Positions 8,423-16,986 of a stretch of 59,464 bases of DNA are shown here, in pieces. The stretch spans positions 1 to 59,464 of the forward strand of contig DHXP01000024.1 in the NCBI GenBank assembly GCA_002413745.1, written 5' to 3'. Position 1 is the first letter of the stretch; each line of letters begins with the position of its first letter. The translations under genes were made by a program, and so were the position numbers. The notes beneath the pieces were generated by a model. It had not been told where the DNA came from and did no database searches. It was given only the letters and a program-made list of their open reading frames with translations. Source of the DNA: Flavobacterium sp. UBA5153 (lineage in GTDB: Bacteria; Bacteroidota; Bacteroidia; Flavobacteriales; Flavobacteriaceae).

Positions 8423-9466
8423 ATGCAAATCGATAAAAAAGACATACGAGCCCTATCTAAAGAACAATTACGTGATTTTTTTGTTGCCAATGGCGACCAA
8501 GCCTTTCGTGGTAACCAAGTCTATGAATGGTTGTGGAGCAAAGGCGCACACAGTTTTGAGGATATGACCAATGTGGCAAAAGCCACTCGAAATATGCTTG
8601 AAGAAAATTTTGTTATCAATCACATAAAAGTGGATACAATGCAGCGCAGCGCAGACGGGACAGTAAAAAATGCCGTTCGTTTGCATGACGGTTTGGTGGT
8701 GGAAAGTGTTTTGATTCCAACAAATACCCGAACAACCGCTTGTGTTTCAAGCCAAGTAGGCTGTAGTTTGGATTGTAATTTTTGTGCCACGGCACGGCTA
8801 AAAAGAATGCGAAATCTTGAACCGGGAGAAATTTACGATCAAGTAATTGCAATAGACAAAGAAAGCAGGTTGTATCATAATCGTCCTTTGTCAAACATTG
8901 TTTTTATGGGAATGGGAGAGCCGCTCATGAATTATAACAATGTGTTGAAAGCTATCGAAATGATAACTTCAAACGAAGGGTTGGGAATGTCGCCAAAACG
9001 GATTACGGTTTCGACTTCTGGGGTGCCAAAAATGATTAAAAAACTGGCCGATGATGAGGTAAAATTTAACCTTGCCGTTTCCTTGCATTCGGCAATAGAT
9101 GAAATCCGTTCGAGAATTATGCCTTTTAGCGAAAATTTTCCATTGGCTGATTTACGGAAATCATTGGAATATTGGTACAGGAAGACCAAAAGCAAAATTT
9201 CCTTTGAATATGTGGTCTGGAAAGGCATCAATGATGACAAAGCCTCCATTGATGCATTGGTAAAATTCTGTAAATATGTTCCTTGTAAAGTCAATTTGAT
9301 TGAATATAATCCAATAGATGATGGGGAATTTCAACAAGCTTCGGAAGAAACGGTTAATGCCTATATAAAAGCACTTGAAGCCGGAGGGATTGTAGTAAAA
9401 GTGCGCAGAAGTCGCGGTAAAGATATTGATGCTGCCTGCGGTCAACTAGCCAATAAAGAGGCATAA
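8423..9466 (+). CDS. rlmN: Dual-specificity 23S rRNA/tRNA adenine-C2 methyltransferase
   Basis: A 347-residue radical SAM enzyme. The iron-sulfur motif CSLDCNFC has cysteines at residues 114, 118 and 121; the second catalytic cysteine is in DAACGQL near the C-terminus. MGMGEPLMNYNNVLKA and the SVSLHSA region are typical of RlmN. It methylates C2 of A2503 in 23S rRNA and A37 of some tRNAs. It is a single gene, divergent from the toxin-antitoxin pair. Confidence 0.95.
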   Translation: MQIDKKDIRALSKEQLRDFFVANGDQAFRGNQVYEWLWSKGAHSFEDMTNVAKATRNMLEENFVINHIKVDTMQRSADGTVKNAVRLHDGLVVESVLIPTNTRTTACVSSQVGCSLDCNFCATARLKRMRNLEPGEIYDQVIAIDKESRLYHNRPLSNIVFMGMGEPLMNYNNVLKAIEMITSNEGLGMSPKRITVSTSGVPKMIKKLADDEVKFNLAVSLHSAIDEIRSRIMPFSENFPLADLRKSLEYWYRKTKSKISFEYVVWKGINDDKASIDALVKFCKYVPCKVNLIEYNPIDDGEFQQASEETVNAYIKALEAGGIVVKVRRSRGKDIDAACGQLANKEA

Positions 9467-9590
9467 AAAAAGAGTTAAAGAAGTCATTGTCTTCGTGAAA
9501 GAAAATAATGGTTTGCTTTATGCCGAGCAAAAAACGGCGCAGTTTCAGCAGGAAGTACTTTTGTTTTATGTAGGTTTATATTTAATATCG

Positions 9591-9634
9591 TTTCTCTCTT
9601 TTGGAGTGTTTCGATAGCTATCGAGATGGGGGAG
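9591..9634. repeat. Composite palindromic repeat (family A variant with nested palindrome)
   Basis: Remnants of the CTCTCCTTTGGAGAG-type element are interrupted by a palindrome TTTCGATAGCTATCGAGA (9609-9626), then continue as TGGGGGAGA. The same composite arrangement occurs at 58057-58108. Confidence 0.6.
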
Positions 9635-9636
9635 AA

Positions 9637-10251
9637 TTAAAATAATCCGTGTAGCTCCGCATCAATACGGTTGATGATCATTCCTAAATCTTCAGGATTG
9701 TCCACAAAATTGATCTTGTCTACGTCAATTATTAGTAATTTACCCTTGGTGTAAGTTTGAATCCAAGCCTCATAACGCTCGTTCAACCTGTTGAGATAAT
9801 CGATGGAAATTGTGTTTTCATATTCACGACCGCGCTTGTGAATTTGACCCACTAAATTAGGGATTGAACTTCTTAAATAAATCAGCATATCCGGTGCTTC
9901 CACCATTGATTCCATTAATTCAAACAGCGAAGTATAATTTTGAAAATCACGGTTGGTCATCAAACCCATTGCGTGAAGATTGGGAGCGAAAATATGCGCA
10001 TCTTCATAAATGGTCCGGTCTTGAATGATTTTTTTGCCGCTTTCGCGAATTAGCATTACCTGACGAAAACGACTGTTCAGGAAATAAATTTGTAAATTAA
10101 ACGACCAACGTTCCATTTGGTGATAAAAATCGTCCAGATAAGGATTATCAACCACATCTTCAAAATGTGGTTCCCATTTGAAATGTTTCGCCAATAAACG
10201 TGTCAATGTTGTTTTTCCCGCGCCTATGTTTCCTGCTACTGCTATGTGCAT
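9637..10251 (-). CDS. Deoxynucleoside kinase
   Basis: A 204-residue enzyme with a P-loop at residues 7-14 (GNIGAGKT), the lid and substrate motif QDRTIYEDAHIFA, and the YLRSS strand. These enzymes phosphorylate deoxynucleosides with ATP for nucleotide salvage; whether this one prefers deoxyadenosine, deoxyguanosine or several cannot be read from the sequence. The start overlaps the stop of the gene upstream by one base (TAATG), so the two are coupled. Confidence 0.88.
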   Translation of the reverse strand: MHIAVAGNIGAGKTTLTRLLAKHFKWEPHFEDVVDNPYLDDFYHQMERWSFNLQIYFLNSRFRQVMLIRESGKKIIQDRTIYEDAHIFAPNLHAMGLMTNRDFQNYTSLFELMESMVEAPDMLIYLRSSIPNLVGQIHKRGREYENTISIDYLNRLNERYEAWIQTYTKGKLLIIDVDKINFVDNPEDLGMIINRIDAELHGLF

Positions 10252-11045
10252 TATGGTATCGATATTTTATAATTCGTAATTCCTTTGTTGGTAAAAATAG
10301 ACAAAATTTGGCCTTTGTAGAAGAAATTTTTAAATGATTTCTCAATATTTACAATCGTGTAAATACTATTCTTCTGTAAATCTTGAAGATACAGTTTTCC
10401 GTCTTTGGCAAAAAGAACAACTTGGTTTGTGATAGGCTGAATTTGGTCAAAGTCAGAAACTTTTCCTAAAGAAAGACTTTTTCCAAACACATCACAAGTG
10501 TACCAATTTAACTTGTCATCAATCCACTGAAAAGTGTTGTAATCTGATTCATAATATTTTAAGTTCCCTTGAATGGATGGTGTTATCGATTGAAACGTGT
10601 TGGTTAAATAATCGAAAAGCCCAATTTGTTGCGACAAACTATTGTAAATCCACAATCTGTTTTGGGAAGCATTTCCTGTCGCGGCAACTATTATTGGAAT
10701 GTTGTTTTCGGAAAAATTTATTTTTTGGGTCTCATTCAATTGATTGTCCAACATAACAATTGTGTTGAAGTTTTCATAAAGCAAAACAATTTTTAGCGGA
10801 TTTTGAATGTCGACACGAGTGATTTTTCCTAAAGAAATATTTTTATATTGCCACGATTCATTCTCCTTTTTCTTGAAAAAAACATTGTTTTTGATGTAAT
10901 ATAAATTCTCCAAGCCGTCATAACCCACAAAATCATCGGCATCGATTTTCTGCATAGAAATGGGCAAAACTTTCAAGTTTTGTTCCTGCGCCATAACCGG
11001 TGCAAGTTGCAAAATAAAAAAAAGAAGTGTTATTTTTTTACTCAT
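10251..11045 (-). CDS. Secreted protein of unknown function, beta-propeller-like
   Basis: A 264-residue protein with a signal peptide ending near VMAQ. The body is a series of short beta strands with repeated aromatic turns (ENLYYIKNNVFFKK, RLWIYNSLSQQIGLFDY, LNWYTCDVFGKSLSLG, GKLYLQDLQKNSIYTI), as in six-bladed propellers. It lies directly before the deoxynucleoside kinase with a one-base overlap, a pairing also common in relatives. The function is unknown. Confidence 0.7.
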   Translation of the reverse strand: MSKKITLLFFILQLAPVMAQEQNLKVLPISMQKIDADDFVGYDGLENLYYIKNNVFFKKKENESWQYKNISLGKITRVDIQNPLKIVLLYENFNTIVMLDNQLNETQKINFSENNIPIIVAATGNASQNRLWIYNSLSQQIGLFDYLTNTFQSITPSIQGNLKYYESDYNTFQWIDDKLNWYTCDVFGKSLSLGKVSDFDQIQPITNQVVLFAKDGKLYLQDLQKNSIYTIVNIEKSFKNFFYKGQILSIFTNKGITNYKISIP

Positions 11046-11224
11046 ACAATTCGTGTTATTATTTTTTGAAGTTTCAGGAATTAATTTTTGATTTCAGGTA
11101 AAGCTAAATTACGATTAAACCTTTTATAATTGTAGATGTCTTACTTTTATTTTAACAAACCATTTGTAACAAAAACAGCCGAGTTTCGTCATATTTGTTA
11201 CGTCACAATTAAAATCAAACAATT

Positions 11225-12139
11225 ATGTTTAAAGTAATTTTTACAATAGTAACGCTGGTGGTTTCCTGCTTTGGTCTTCAAGCGCAGGAGTTTCAAGGAA
11301 TGGCAGTATATGAATCCAAAACTAGCACGGCTGATTTCAAAGCCAGATTTGAAGGAAACAAAGATATTACTCCCGAAATGCAAAAAAACATCGAAGAAAG
11401 AATGAAAAAAATGTTTGAAAAAACATTTATTCTCAACTTCGACAAATCGGCTTCCATTTATAAAGAAGAAGAAAAACTGGATGCGCCGGGACAAAATGGT
11501 GGAGGAATGAGAATGATGGGCAATATGATGGGCGGAGGCGGAACATATTACAAAAATGTAAAAAGCAAATCATATACTGTTGACAAAGAATTTATGGGCA
11601 AAGAATTTCTGATAAAGGACTCTTTGCCAAATTTAAAATGGAAAATGGAAGGGGAAACCAGAGTTATTGGGGGTTATAATTGTTTTAAAGCAACTGCAAT
11701 TCGTCCTGTGAGCACCTCTGATTTTAGAAATTTCAGACCCAAAAAAGTAGATGATAAAAAAGAAGAGCCTAAAAAAGGAGATGCTGCATCAGTCGATACG
11801 AAAGATAAGAAAACTAACTTTATGGATAATATCGATATGCCAAAAGAAGTAGCAATCACTGCGTGGTATACGCCAGAAATTCCCGTAAATCAAGGCCCGG
11901 AAGGGTATTGGGGTTTGCCTGGTTTGATACTTGAAGTAAGTGACGGGAAAACAATTATTTTATGTTCAAAAGTTGTGTTGAATCCAAAAAACAAAGTCGA
12001 AATAAAAGCGCCAACAAAAGGGAAAGAAATTTCTCAAAAAGAGTATGATGAAACGGTCGTAAAAAAAATGGAGGAGATGCGCGATATGAATCAAGGTCGT
12101 GGCGGAAATGGCGGAATGCATATTAGAATTGGTGGGTAA
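11225..12139 (+). CDS. GLPGLI family protein
   Basis: A 304-residue secreted protein (signal peptide ending near LQAQ) with the family signature in GYWGLPGLILEVSDG. A Met/Gly-rich patch (GGGMRMMGNMMGGGG) sits in the middle, and a Lys-rich low-complexity stretch follows. GLPGLI proteins are known only from Bacteroidota and typically lie beside a TonB-dependent-type outer-membrane protein, exactly as here. Their role is not established; the Met-rich patch hints at metal contact, but that is speculation. Confidence 0.88.
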   Translation: MFKVIFTIVTLVVSCFGLQAQEFQGMAVYESKTSTADFKARFEGNKDITPEMQKNIEERMKKMFEKTFILNFDKSASIYKEEEKLDAPGQNGGGMRMMGNMMGGGGTYYKNVKSKSYTVDKEFMGKEFLIKDSLPNLKWKMEGETRVIGGYNCFKATAIRPVSTSDFRNFRPKKVDDKKEEPKKGDAASVDTKDKKTNFMDNIDMPKEVAITAWYTPEIPVNQGPEGYWGLPGLILEVSDGKTIILCSKVVLNPKNKVEIKAPTKGKEISQKEYDETVVKKMEEMRDMNQGRGGNGGMHIRIGG

Positions 12140-12190
12140 TTAGTTTTTTTGTGTCACAATTTAAAAATCAAGTCTTTTTAAACTTTCCTT

Positions 12191-14869
12191 ATGAAAAAAA
12201 CGCTACTTATAACTTTATTTTTGTTTGCCTCAATTTCCTTTTCGCAAACCATAAAACTTGACGGTTTCATCCTGGATTCCGGAAAAATTCCATTGGAAAT
12301 GGCCAATGTAATGGCGGTAAACCAAGCCACAAAAGGAATGGATTCGTATGCTATTACGAATGACAAAGGCAAATATGTGCTTACATTAAAACAAAACACG
12401 ACTTACAGCATCAAGGTGAGTTACCTTGGGATGCAAACCAAAGAAGTTGTTGTTACTACCGGTACTGAAAATATGTCTAAAACAATTCCCCTCGAAGAAG
12501 GCGGAATTGAATTGAAGGGTGTCGAAATTATTCACGAAATGCCGGTTTCCATCAAGGGTGACACGATTGTTTACAATGCCGATTCCTTTAAATCCGGAAC
12601 AGAACGAAAGCTTGAAGACGTGTTGAAAAAATTGCCTGGAGTCGAAGTAAACGCCGATGGCGAAGTTGAGGTCGAAGGCAAAAAAGTTACTAAACTAATG
12701 GTCGAAGGCAAGGATTTCTTTGATGGAGACACTAAACTTGGCGTCAAGAATATTCCAGCCGATGCCATTGATAAAGTTCAGGTTTTGAGAAATTACAACG
12801 AAATTGGCGCAATGAAAGGGTTGGAAAACGACCAAGACAATGTTGCTATGAACATCAAACTGAAATCCGGCAAGAAAAACTTTTGGTTTGGGGATATTAC
12901 TGCTGGTGCAGGACCAGACGGACGCTATTTAGTAAATCCAAAATTGTTTTATTACAGTCCAAAATACAGCGTGAATCTGATAACTAATTTCAATAATATT
13001 GGAGAGTTACCGTTGACTGTTCAGGATTATTTTAAACTCACCGGAGGTTTTAAAAACATGATGCAAAAAGGAGGTTCAAGTTTTAATGTGTCATCAAATA
13101 ATTTGGGAATGTCACTTTTAAGAAACAATCGTGCCAAGGAAATCGACACTCAATTTGGAGCGACAAATTTTGCTTATAATGTTAATAAAGCATGGAGCTT
13201 AAGTGGTTTTGGAATTCTTTCTACTTCGCAAACCGATTTAGAAACCAAATCCCAAACTATCATTACAGCTTCTGGCGTTCAGCAAAAAAGTCAAGAAGTG
13301 GCACATCAAAAAAATAATTTAGGGTTATTTAAATTAAGTTCTTCTTATAAACCCAATGCCAAATTGCAATTTGACTACGATGTTCTAACTAAATTGTCCA
13401 AACAAGACGAAAACAGTAATTTGCTTAGAGAAACCATAATTGGGAATTCCTCTGTTTCTGAAACTATTTTTACCCAAAAAAAACAGGATCCAACTTCAGT
13501 TAATCAGAATGTGAGTTTGTATTATACCAAAAACGACAAAAACATTTTTGCATTCGAAGCGCAACATTTGTACCAAGACGAAAATCCTTTTTATAACGCT
13601 AATTTGCAAAGCCAACCTTTTAATTTGTCGGGCTATATTACGGGGCAAAATAGAAATGATTTAAACCAAAATCGTTTTGTGAAAACTAATAAAGTAGATG
13701 CCAAGTTGGATTATTACTATATGGTTACGCCAAAAAGCAATATCAATATTACTCTTGGAAACACCTATTCATACCAAAGCTTCAACTCTCATATTTTCCA
13801 GATTTTGGACAATGAAACCACTAATGATCTAAATAATCCAGAAAACAACAATCAAGTAAAATATAATTTTAACGATGTGTTTTTAGGGTTTCATTACAAA
13901 ATATTAAGCGGAAAATTTACGTTTACCCCAGGTGTGAGTTTGCATTCGTATAATACAAATAATGGACAATTGGGGACAATTCATAATCAAAGTTTCTTTA
14001 AAATTTTACCCGATTTATTCGCTTTGTACCAAATCAAAAAAGCCGAAACATTAACGTATAATTTTTCGTTAACCAATGATTTTACTGATATAAACCAGTT
14101 AGCTGCGGGCTATGTTTTGCCAAGTTACAGCAATTTATTCAGAGGAAATCGATTGCTTGAAAACGCCACTTCACAAGTACATTCTTTGCGTTATTTCAAA
14201 TACAATATGTTTAATTTCGAAAATATTTTTGCCAATGCAAGTTATACTCGAAAAATCGATGCGGTAAAGACAAAAGCTGATTTTATTGGTGTCAATCAAT
14301 CGTCAACGCCATTTAATTCTAATTTTTCCGACGAAACACTTTCGGGAATGGGAAGTTATGGACGTTCGTTTTTGAAGAATTATAAAGCTTCGGCAAATGT
14401 GAATTTTAACTGGGCGAAATTCAACAATATCCAAAATAATTTGGCTTCGACCACAGAGAGTTTCACGGAAAGTTACACCTTGAAAGCATCGACAAATTTC
14501 AAGAATAAGCCAAATTTAGAATTGGGTTACAATGCCTTGATCAATAAATATGGTGGTTCTACTTTTTACACGGACAAGCCATTTGCAAGACTGGATTATT
14601 ATTTCCTGGAAAGCTTCTCATTTGTTTCTGAGTATGAGTTTTATCATTATTACAACAAAAATAAAACCGTCGTAAATGAATATGATTTCTTGAGCGCAAG
14701 TTTGATTTATCAGAAAAAAGACAGCAAATGGGAATACAAAGTTTCGGCAACAAACTTGCTTAATACAACCTCATTAAATGATGATAGTTTTAGCCAATTT
14801 TCTATAAGAACATCTCAATATACGGTGCAGCCTCGTTATTTGATTTTTTCGTTGAAATATAATTTATAA
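12191..14869 (+). CDS. Outer-membrane beta-barrel protein with CarboxypepD_reg-like and plug domains
   Basis: An 892-residue protein: signal peptide to about residue 19, a carboxypeptidase-regulatory-like domain at about 24-105, a plug-like region (KLEDVLKKLPGVEVNADGEVEVEGKKVTKLMVEGKDFFDGD) at about 138-180, then a long barrel of alternating aromatic strands ending in RYLIFSLKYNL with a terminal barrel-type leucine. This is the TonB-dependent receptor-like partner of the GLPGLI protein 51 bases upstream. The substrate is not identifiable. Confidence 0.85.
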   Translation: MKKTLLITLFLFASISFSQTIKLDGFILDSGKIPLEMANVMAVNQATKGMDSYAITNDKGKYVLTLKQNTTYSIKVSYLGMQTKEVVVTTGTENMSKTIPLEEGGIELKGVEIIHEMPVSIKGDTIVYNADSFKSGTERKLEDVLKKLPGVEVNADGEVEVEGKKVTKLMVEGKDFFDGDTKLGVKNIPADAIDKVQVLRNYNEIGAMKGLENDQDNVAMNIKLKSGKKNFWFGDITAGAGPDGRYLVNPKLFYYSPKYSVNLITNFNNIGELPLTVQDYFKLTGGFKNMMQKGGSSFNVSSNNLGMSLLRNNRAKEIDTQFGATNFAYNVNKAWSLSGFGILSTSQTDLETKSQTIITASGVQQKSQEVAHQKNNLGLFKLSSSYKPNAKLQFDYDVLTKLSKQDENSNLLRETIIGNSSVSETIFTQKKQDPTSVNQNVSLYYTKNDKNIFAFEAQHLYQDENPFYNANLQSQPFNLSGYITGQNRNDLNQNRFVKTNKVDAKLDYYYMVTPKSNINITLGNTYSYQSFNSHIFQILDNETTNDLNNPENNNQVKYNFNDVFLGFHYKILSGKFTFTPGVSLHSYNTNNGQLGTIHNQSFFKILPDLFALYQIKKAETLTYNFSLTNDFTDINQLAAGYVLPSYSNLFRGNRLLENATSQVHSLRYFKYNMFNFENIFANASYTRKIDAVKTKADFIGVNQSSTPFNSNFSDETLSGMGSYGRSFLKNYKASANVNFNWAKFNNIQNNLASTTESFTESYTLKASTNFKNKPNLELGYNALINKYGGSTFYTDKPFARLDYYFLESFSFVSEYEFYHYYNKNKTVVNEYDFLSASLIYQKKDSKWEYKVSATNLLNTTSLNDDSFSQFSIRTSQYTVQPRYLIFSLKYNL

Positions 14870-14924
14870 TTGTCATTTGCGAGTCACGAAAGTTTTCTGG
14901 ACTATAGCGATCTTGCTAAAAAAC

Positions 14925-14958
14925 AAAAAACCTGACTAAATTCAATAGTCAGGTTTTC
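14925..14958. terminator. Bidirectional terminator between the barrel gene and metK
   Basis: A perfect stem CCTGACTA / TAGTCAGG (14931-14938 and 14946-14953) is flanked by an A-run on the left and a T-run on the right. It can therefore stop transcription from both converging genes. Confidence 0.85.
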
Positions 14959-14997
14959 TTATTTTTTTGCAAACTTTACACTCTTTGCGGTTAAACT

Positions 14998-16248
14998 TTA
15001 CAATCCAAAAGCAGTTTTTACTTGGTCAACAAAATCTAATTTTTCCCAAGTAAACAATTCAACTGTAACGGTTTTTTCAATTCCTCCAGGAGCAGAAAAA
15101 GTTTTTGTCACTGTTTCTGGGTTACGACCCATATGTCCGTAAGCTGCGGTTTCGCTATAGATTGGATTTCTTAATTTCAAACGTTGCTCAATAAAGTAAG
15201 GGCGCATATCGAATAATTCTTCCACTTTTTTGGCAATTTCACCATTGGTCAATTTCACTTTTGAAGTCCCGTAAGTTTCAATAAAAATTCCCATTGGTTT
15301 TGCAACACCAATAGCATACGAAACTTGAACCAAAATTTCGTCGGCAACACCAGCTGCAACAAGGTTTTTGGCGATATGGCGCGTAGCATAAGCCGCACTT
15401 CTATCCACTTTACTTGGATCTTTTCCGGAGAATGCTCCACCACCGTGAGCGCCTTTTCCACCGTAAGTGTCAACAATAATTTTTCTGCCTGTTAATCCAC
15501 TATCCCCGTGAGGTCCGCCAATAACGAATTTTCCGGTTGGATTGATATGATACGTGATTTTATCGTTGAATAAATGAGCGTATTGTGGGTTGTTTTTGAT
15601 GATTCTTGGAATCAAAATACCAACTAAATCGCTTTTAATTTTTGCAAGCATTTTAGCTTCTTCATCAAAATCATCGTGTTGAGTCGAAATTACAATCGCA
15701 TCAATTCGACTTGGTTTGTTATCGTCGTTGTATTCTAAAGTTACCTGTGATTTTGCATCAGGACGCAAATAAGTAATTTCATTATTTTCACGACGTAAAA
15801 CGGCTAATTCCTGCAATAATTTATGGGATAAATCCAAGGCCAAAGGCATAAAATTCTCCGTTTCGTTGGTTGCGTAACCAAACATCATTCCTTGATCGCC
15901 CGCTCCTTGTTCTTCTTTGCTAGCTCTATCAACTCCTTGATTGATATCTGCAGATTGCTCGTGAATGGCCGAAAGAACGCCGCAAGAATTGGCTTCAAAC
16001 ATATATTCGCTTTTCGTGTAACCAATTTTCTTGATGACATCTCTTGCAATAGTTTGAACATCTAAATAAGTTTCAGATTTTACTTCGCCCGCCAAAACAA
16101 CCAAACCAGTTGTTACTAATGTTTCACAAGCTACTTTAGATTCCGGATCAAATGCCAAGAAATTGTCGATTAATGCGTCTGAAATTTGATCAGCTACTTT
16201 GTCTGGATGTCCTTCACTCACTGACTCTGAGGTAAATAAATAAGCCAT
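14998..16248 (-). CDS. metK: S-adenosylmethionine synthetase
   Basis: A 416-residue enzyme that makes SAM from methionine and ATP. It has the family motifs [13 protein letters not shown] near the N-terminus, [15 protein letters not shown] around residue 115, and [19 protein letters not shown] near residue 265. It is transcribed away from metY. About 130 bases of leader separate the predicted transcription start from the ATG and contain a SAM-II-like riboswitch, which would let SAM control its own synthesis. Confidence 0.97.
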   Translation of the reverse strand: MAYLFTSESVSEGHPDKVADQISDALIDNFLAFDPESKVACETLVTTGLVVLAGEVKSETYLDVQTIARDVIKKIGYTKSEYMFEANSCGVLSAIHEQSADINQGVDRASKEEQGAGDQGMMFGYATNETENFMPLALDLSHKLLQELAVLRRENNEITYLRPDAKSQVTLEYNDDNKPSRIDAIVISTQHDDFDEEAKMLAKIKSDLVGILIPRIIKNNPQYAHLFNDKITYHINPTGKFVIGGPHGDSGLTGRKIIVDTYGGKGAHGGGAFSGKDPSKVDRSAAYATRHIAKNLVAAGVADEILVQVSYAIGVAKPMGIFIETYGTSKVKLTNGEIAKKVEELFDMRPYFIEQRLKLRNPIYSETAAYGHMGRNPETVTKTFSAPGGIEKTVTVELFTWEKLDFVDQVKTAFGL

Positions 16249-16301
16249 AATTAAAATTATTTTTTAAATTAATTCGGAAAAATAATGGAGATTGCGAGTA
16301 A

Positions 16302-16370
16302 AAGCTAAAGAAGGATTTCTGCTTTAGCATTTTTTTAACGAGGTTGCAATCAGTTCAAATTTTTCCTCTA
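16302..16370 (-). ncRNA. SAM-II-like riboswitch in the metK leader
   Basis: Read on the minus strand, GAGG (16368-16365) and CCTC (16343-16340) close a P1 stem around a loop ATTTGAACTGATTGCAA, followed by an A-rich linker and ATGCTAAAGCAG. The loop and the GCUAAA strand match the pattern I recall for SAM-II, and CUG in the loop can pair with CAG at the end as the pseudoknot. The GCTAAAG strand is also complementary to CTTTAGC 18 bases further on, a mutually exclusive hairpin followed by TTTT. The call is by eye, without a covariance model. Confidence 0.65.
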
Positions 16371-16381
16371 ATATTCGAGTG

Positions 16382-16411
16382 CAAATGTATGAAACCAAAT
16401 TGAATTGCAAA
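16382..16411 (-). promoter_or_regulatory. metK promoter
   Basis: On the minus strand TTTG (16411-16408), an 18-base spacer and TACATTTG (16389-16382) form a complete Bacteroidota-type promoter. Transcription would start near 16377, just before the SAM-II-like element. Confidence 0.7.
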
Positions 16412-16566
16412 TTATTCTTAACCTTTTTTTGATGTTAAAAATCAGAATAGTCATTTGAATGAATAATCGGATATTTACAACCTTAAATTGCTTAATTGTT
16501 ATTTTTTTAAAATCATTAGGATATTTAAATAATAGTTTGCAAATTTGTACCAATAAAAAGAAAAAA

Positions 16567-16635
16567 ATGAAATTAAATGTTTGCAATATGTCAAAACACG
16601 TTCAGGATAAATCCTGTGGGTCGCTTATAGCTTAA
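16567..16635 (+). CDS. Candidate leader peptide 1 upstream of metY (22 aa)
   Basis: A short ORF, MKLNVCNM at its start and SCGSLIA at its end, with two Cys and two Met codons. A perfect terminator (16660-16692) follows. Codons 17-20 (bases 16615-16626) can pair with 16661-16672 through TGTGGG/CCCACA and GCTT/AAGC, ten base pairs that would consume the 5' arm of that terminator. Translation of this ORF is inferred, and its control codons are less convincing than those of the second leader. Confidence 0.45.
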   Translation: MKLNVCNMSKHVQDKSCGSLIA

Positions 16636-16659
16636 GTTTAAAATCAAAATTATATAGCA

Positions 16660-16692
16660 AAAGCCTCCCACAAAACGGGAGGCTTTTTTTTT
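16660..16692 (+). terminator. Terminator 1 upstream of metY
   Basis: AAAGCCTCCC, seven-base loop, GGGAGGCTTT and a T-run of nine. A strong intrinsic terminator 295 bases before metY, lying between the two candidate leader ORFs. Confidence 0.8.
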
Positions 16693-16719
16693 GAATTATA
16701 AAAACAAAATTAGAATATT

Positions 16720-16809
16720 ATGAATATCTCAAAACAGAAACAAATGAAGCAGTGCAATGTCAAATCGATGATTTGTGCAAAAGTCATGATGTGTGTTTGT
16801 GTCTGTTGA
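16720..16809 (+). CDS. Candidate Met/Cys leader peptide 2 upstream of metY (29 aa)
   Basis: A 29-codon ORF with five Met and five Cys codons, concentrated at the end (SMICAKVMMCVCVC, then TGA). One third sulfur amino acids is far above chance and fits a ribosome-stalling sensor for the products of the adjacent metY pathway. One base after the stop, TCCGAAAG (16811-16818) can pair over eight bases (one G-U) with CTTTTGGA (16846-16853), which overlaps the 5' arm of the following terminator. Confidence 0.7.
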   Translation: MNISKQKQMKQCNVKSMICAKVMMCVCVC

Positions 16810-16810
16810 T

Positions 16811-16882
16811 TCCGAAAGTATAAGTTTATAACACAACTTAAAACCCTTTTGGATACGTTTCTAAAAGGGTTTTTTGTTTTTC
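16811..16882 (+). terminator. Attenuator: antiterminator arm and terminator 2 before metY
   Basis: The terminator is AAAACCCTTTT (16840-16850), a twelve-base loop, AAAAGGGTTTT (16863-16873) and a T-run to about 16882. The alternative pairing 16811-16818 with 16846-16853 would block it. A ribosome finishing the leader at 16809 covers the first arm and favours termination; a ribosome stalled earlier leaves it free. Confidence 0.7.
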
Positions 16883-16986
16883 TATCCCGAATTTGGGATG
16901 GTAAAAAATCTAAAAATTAAAATAAAATGAAGCTGAAAGAAAATTCAGTTTTAAAATCTAAAATCAATTACAAAAAATAAAAAATT

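Noticed and set aside
11163-11197. Promoter for the GLPGLI gene (TTTG then CATATTTG)
   Set aside because: The spacer is 23 bases and the -7 box lacks the TA; too weak to list.
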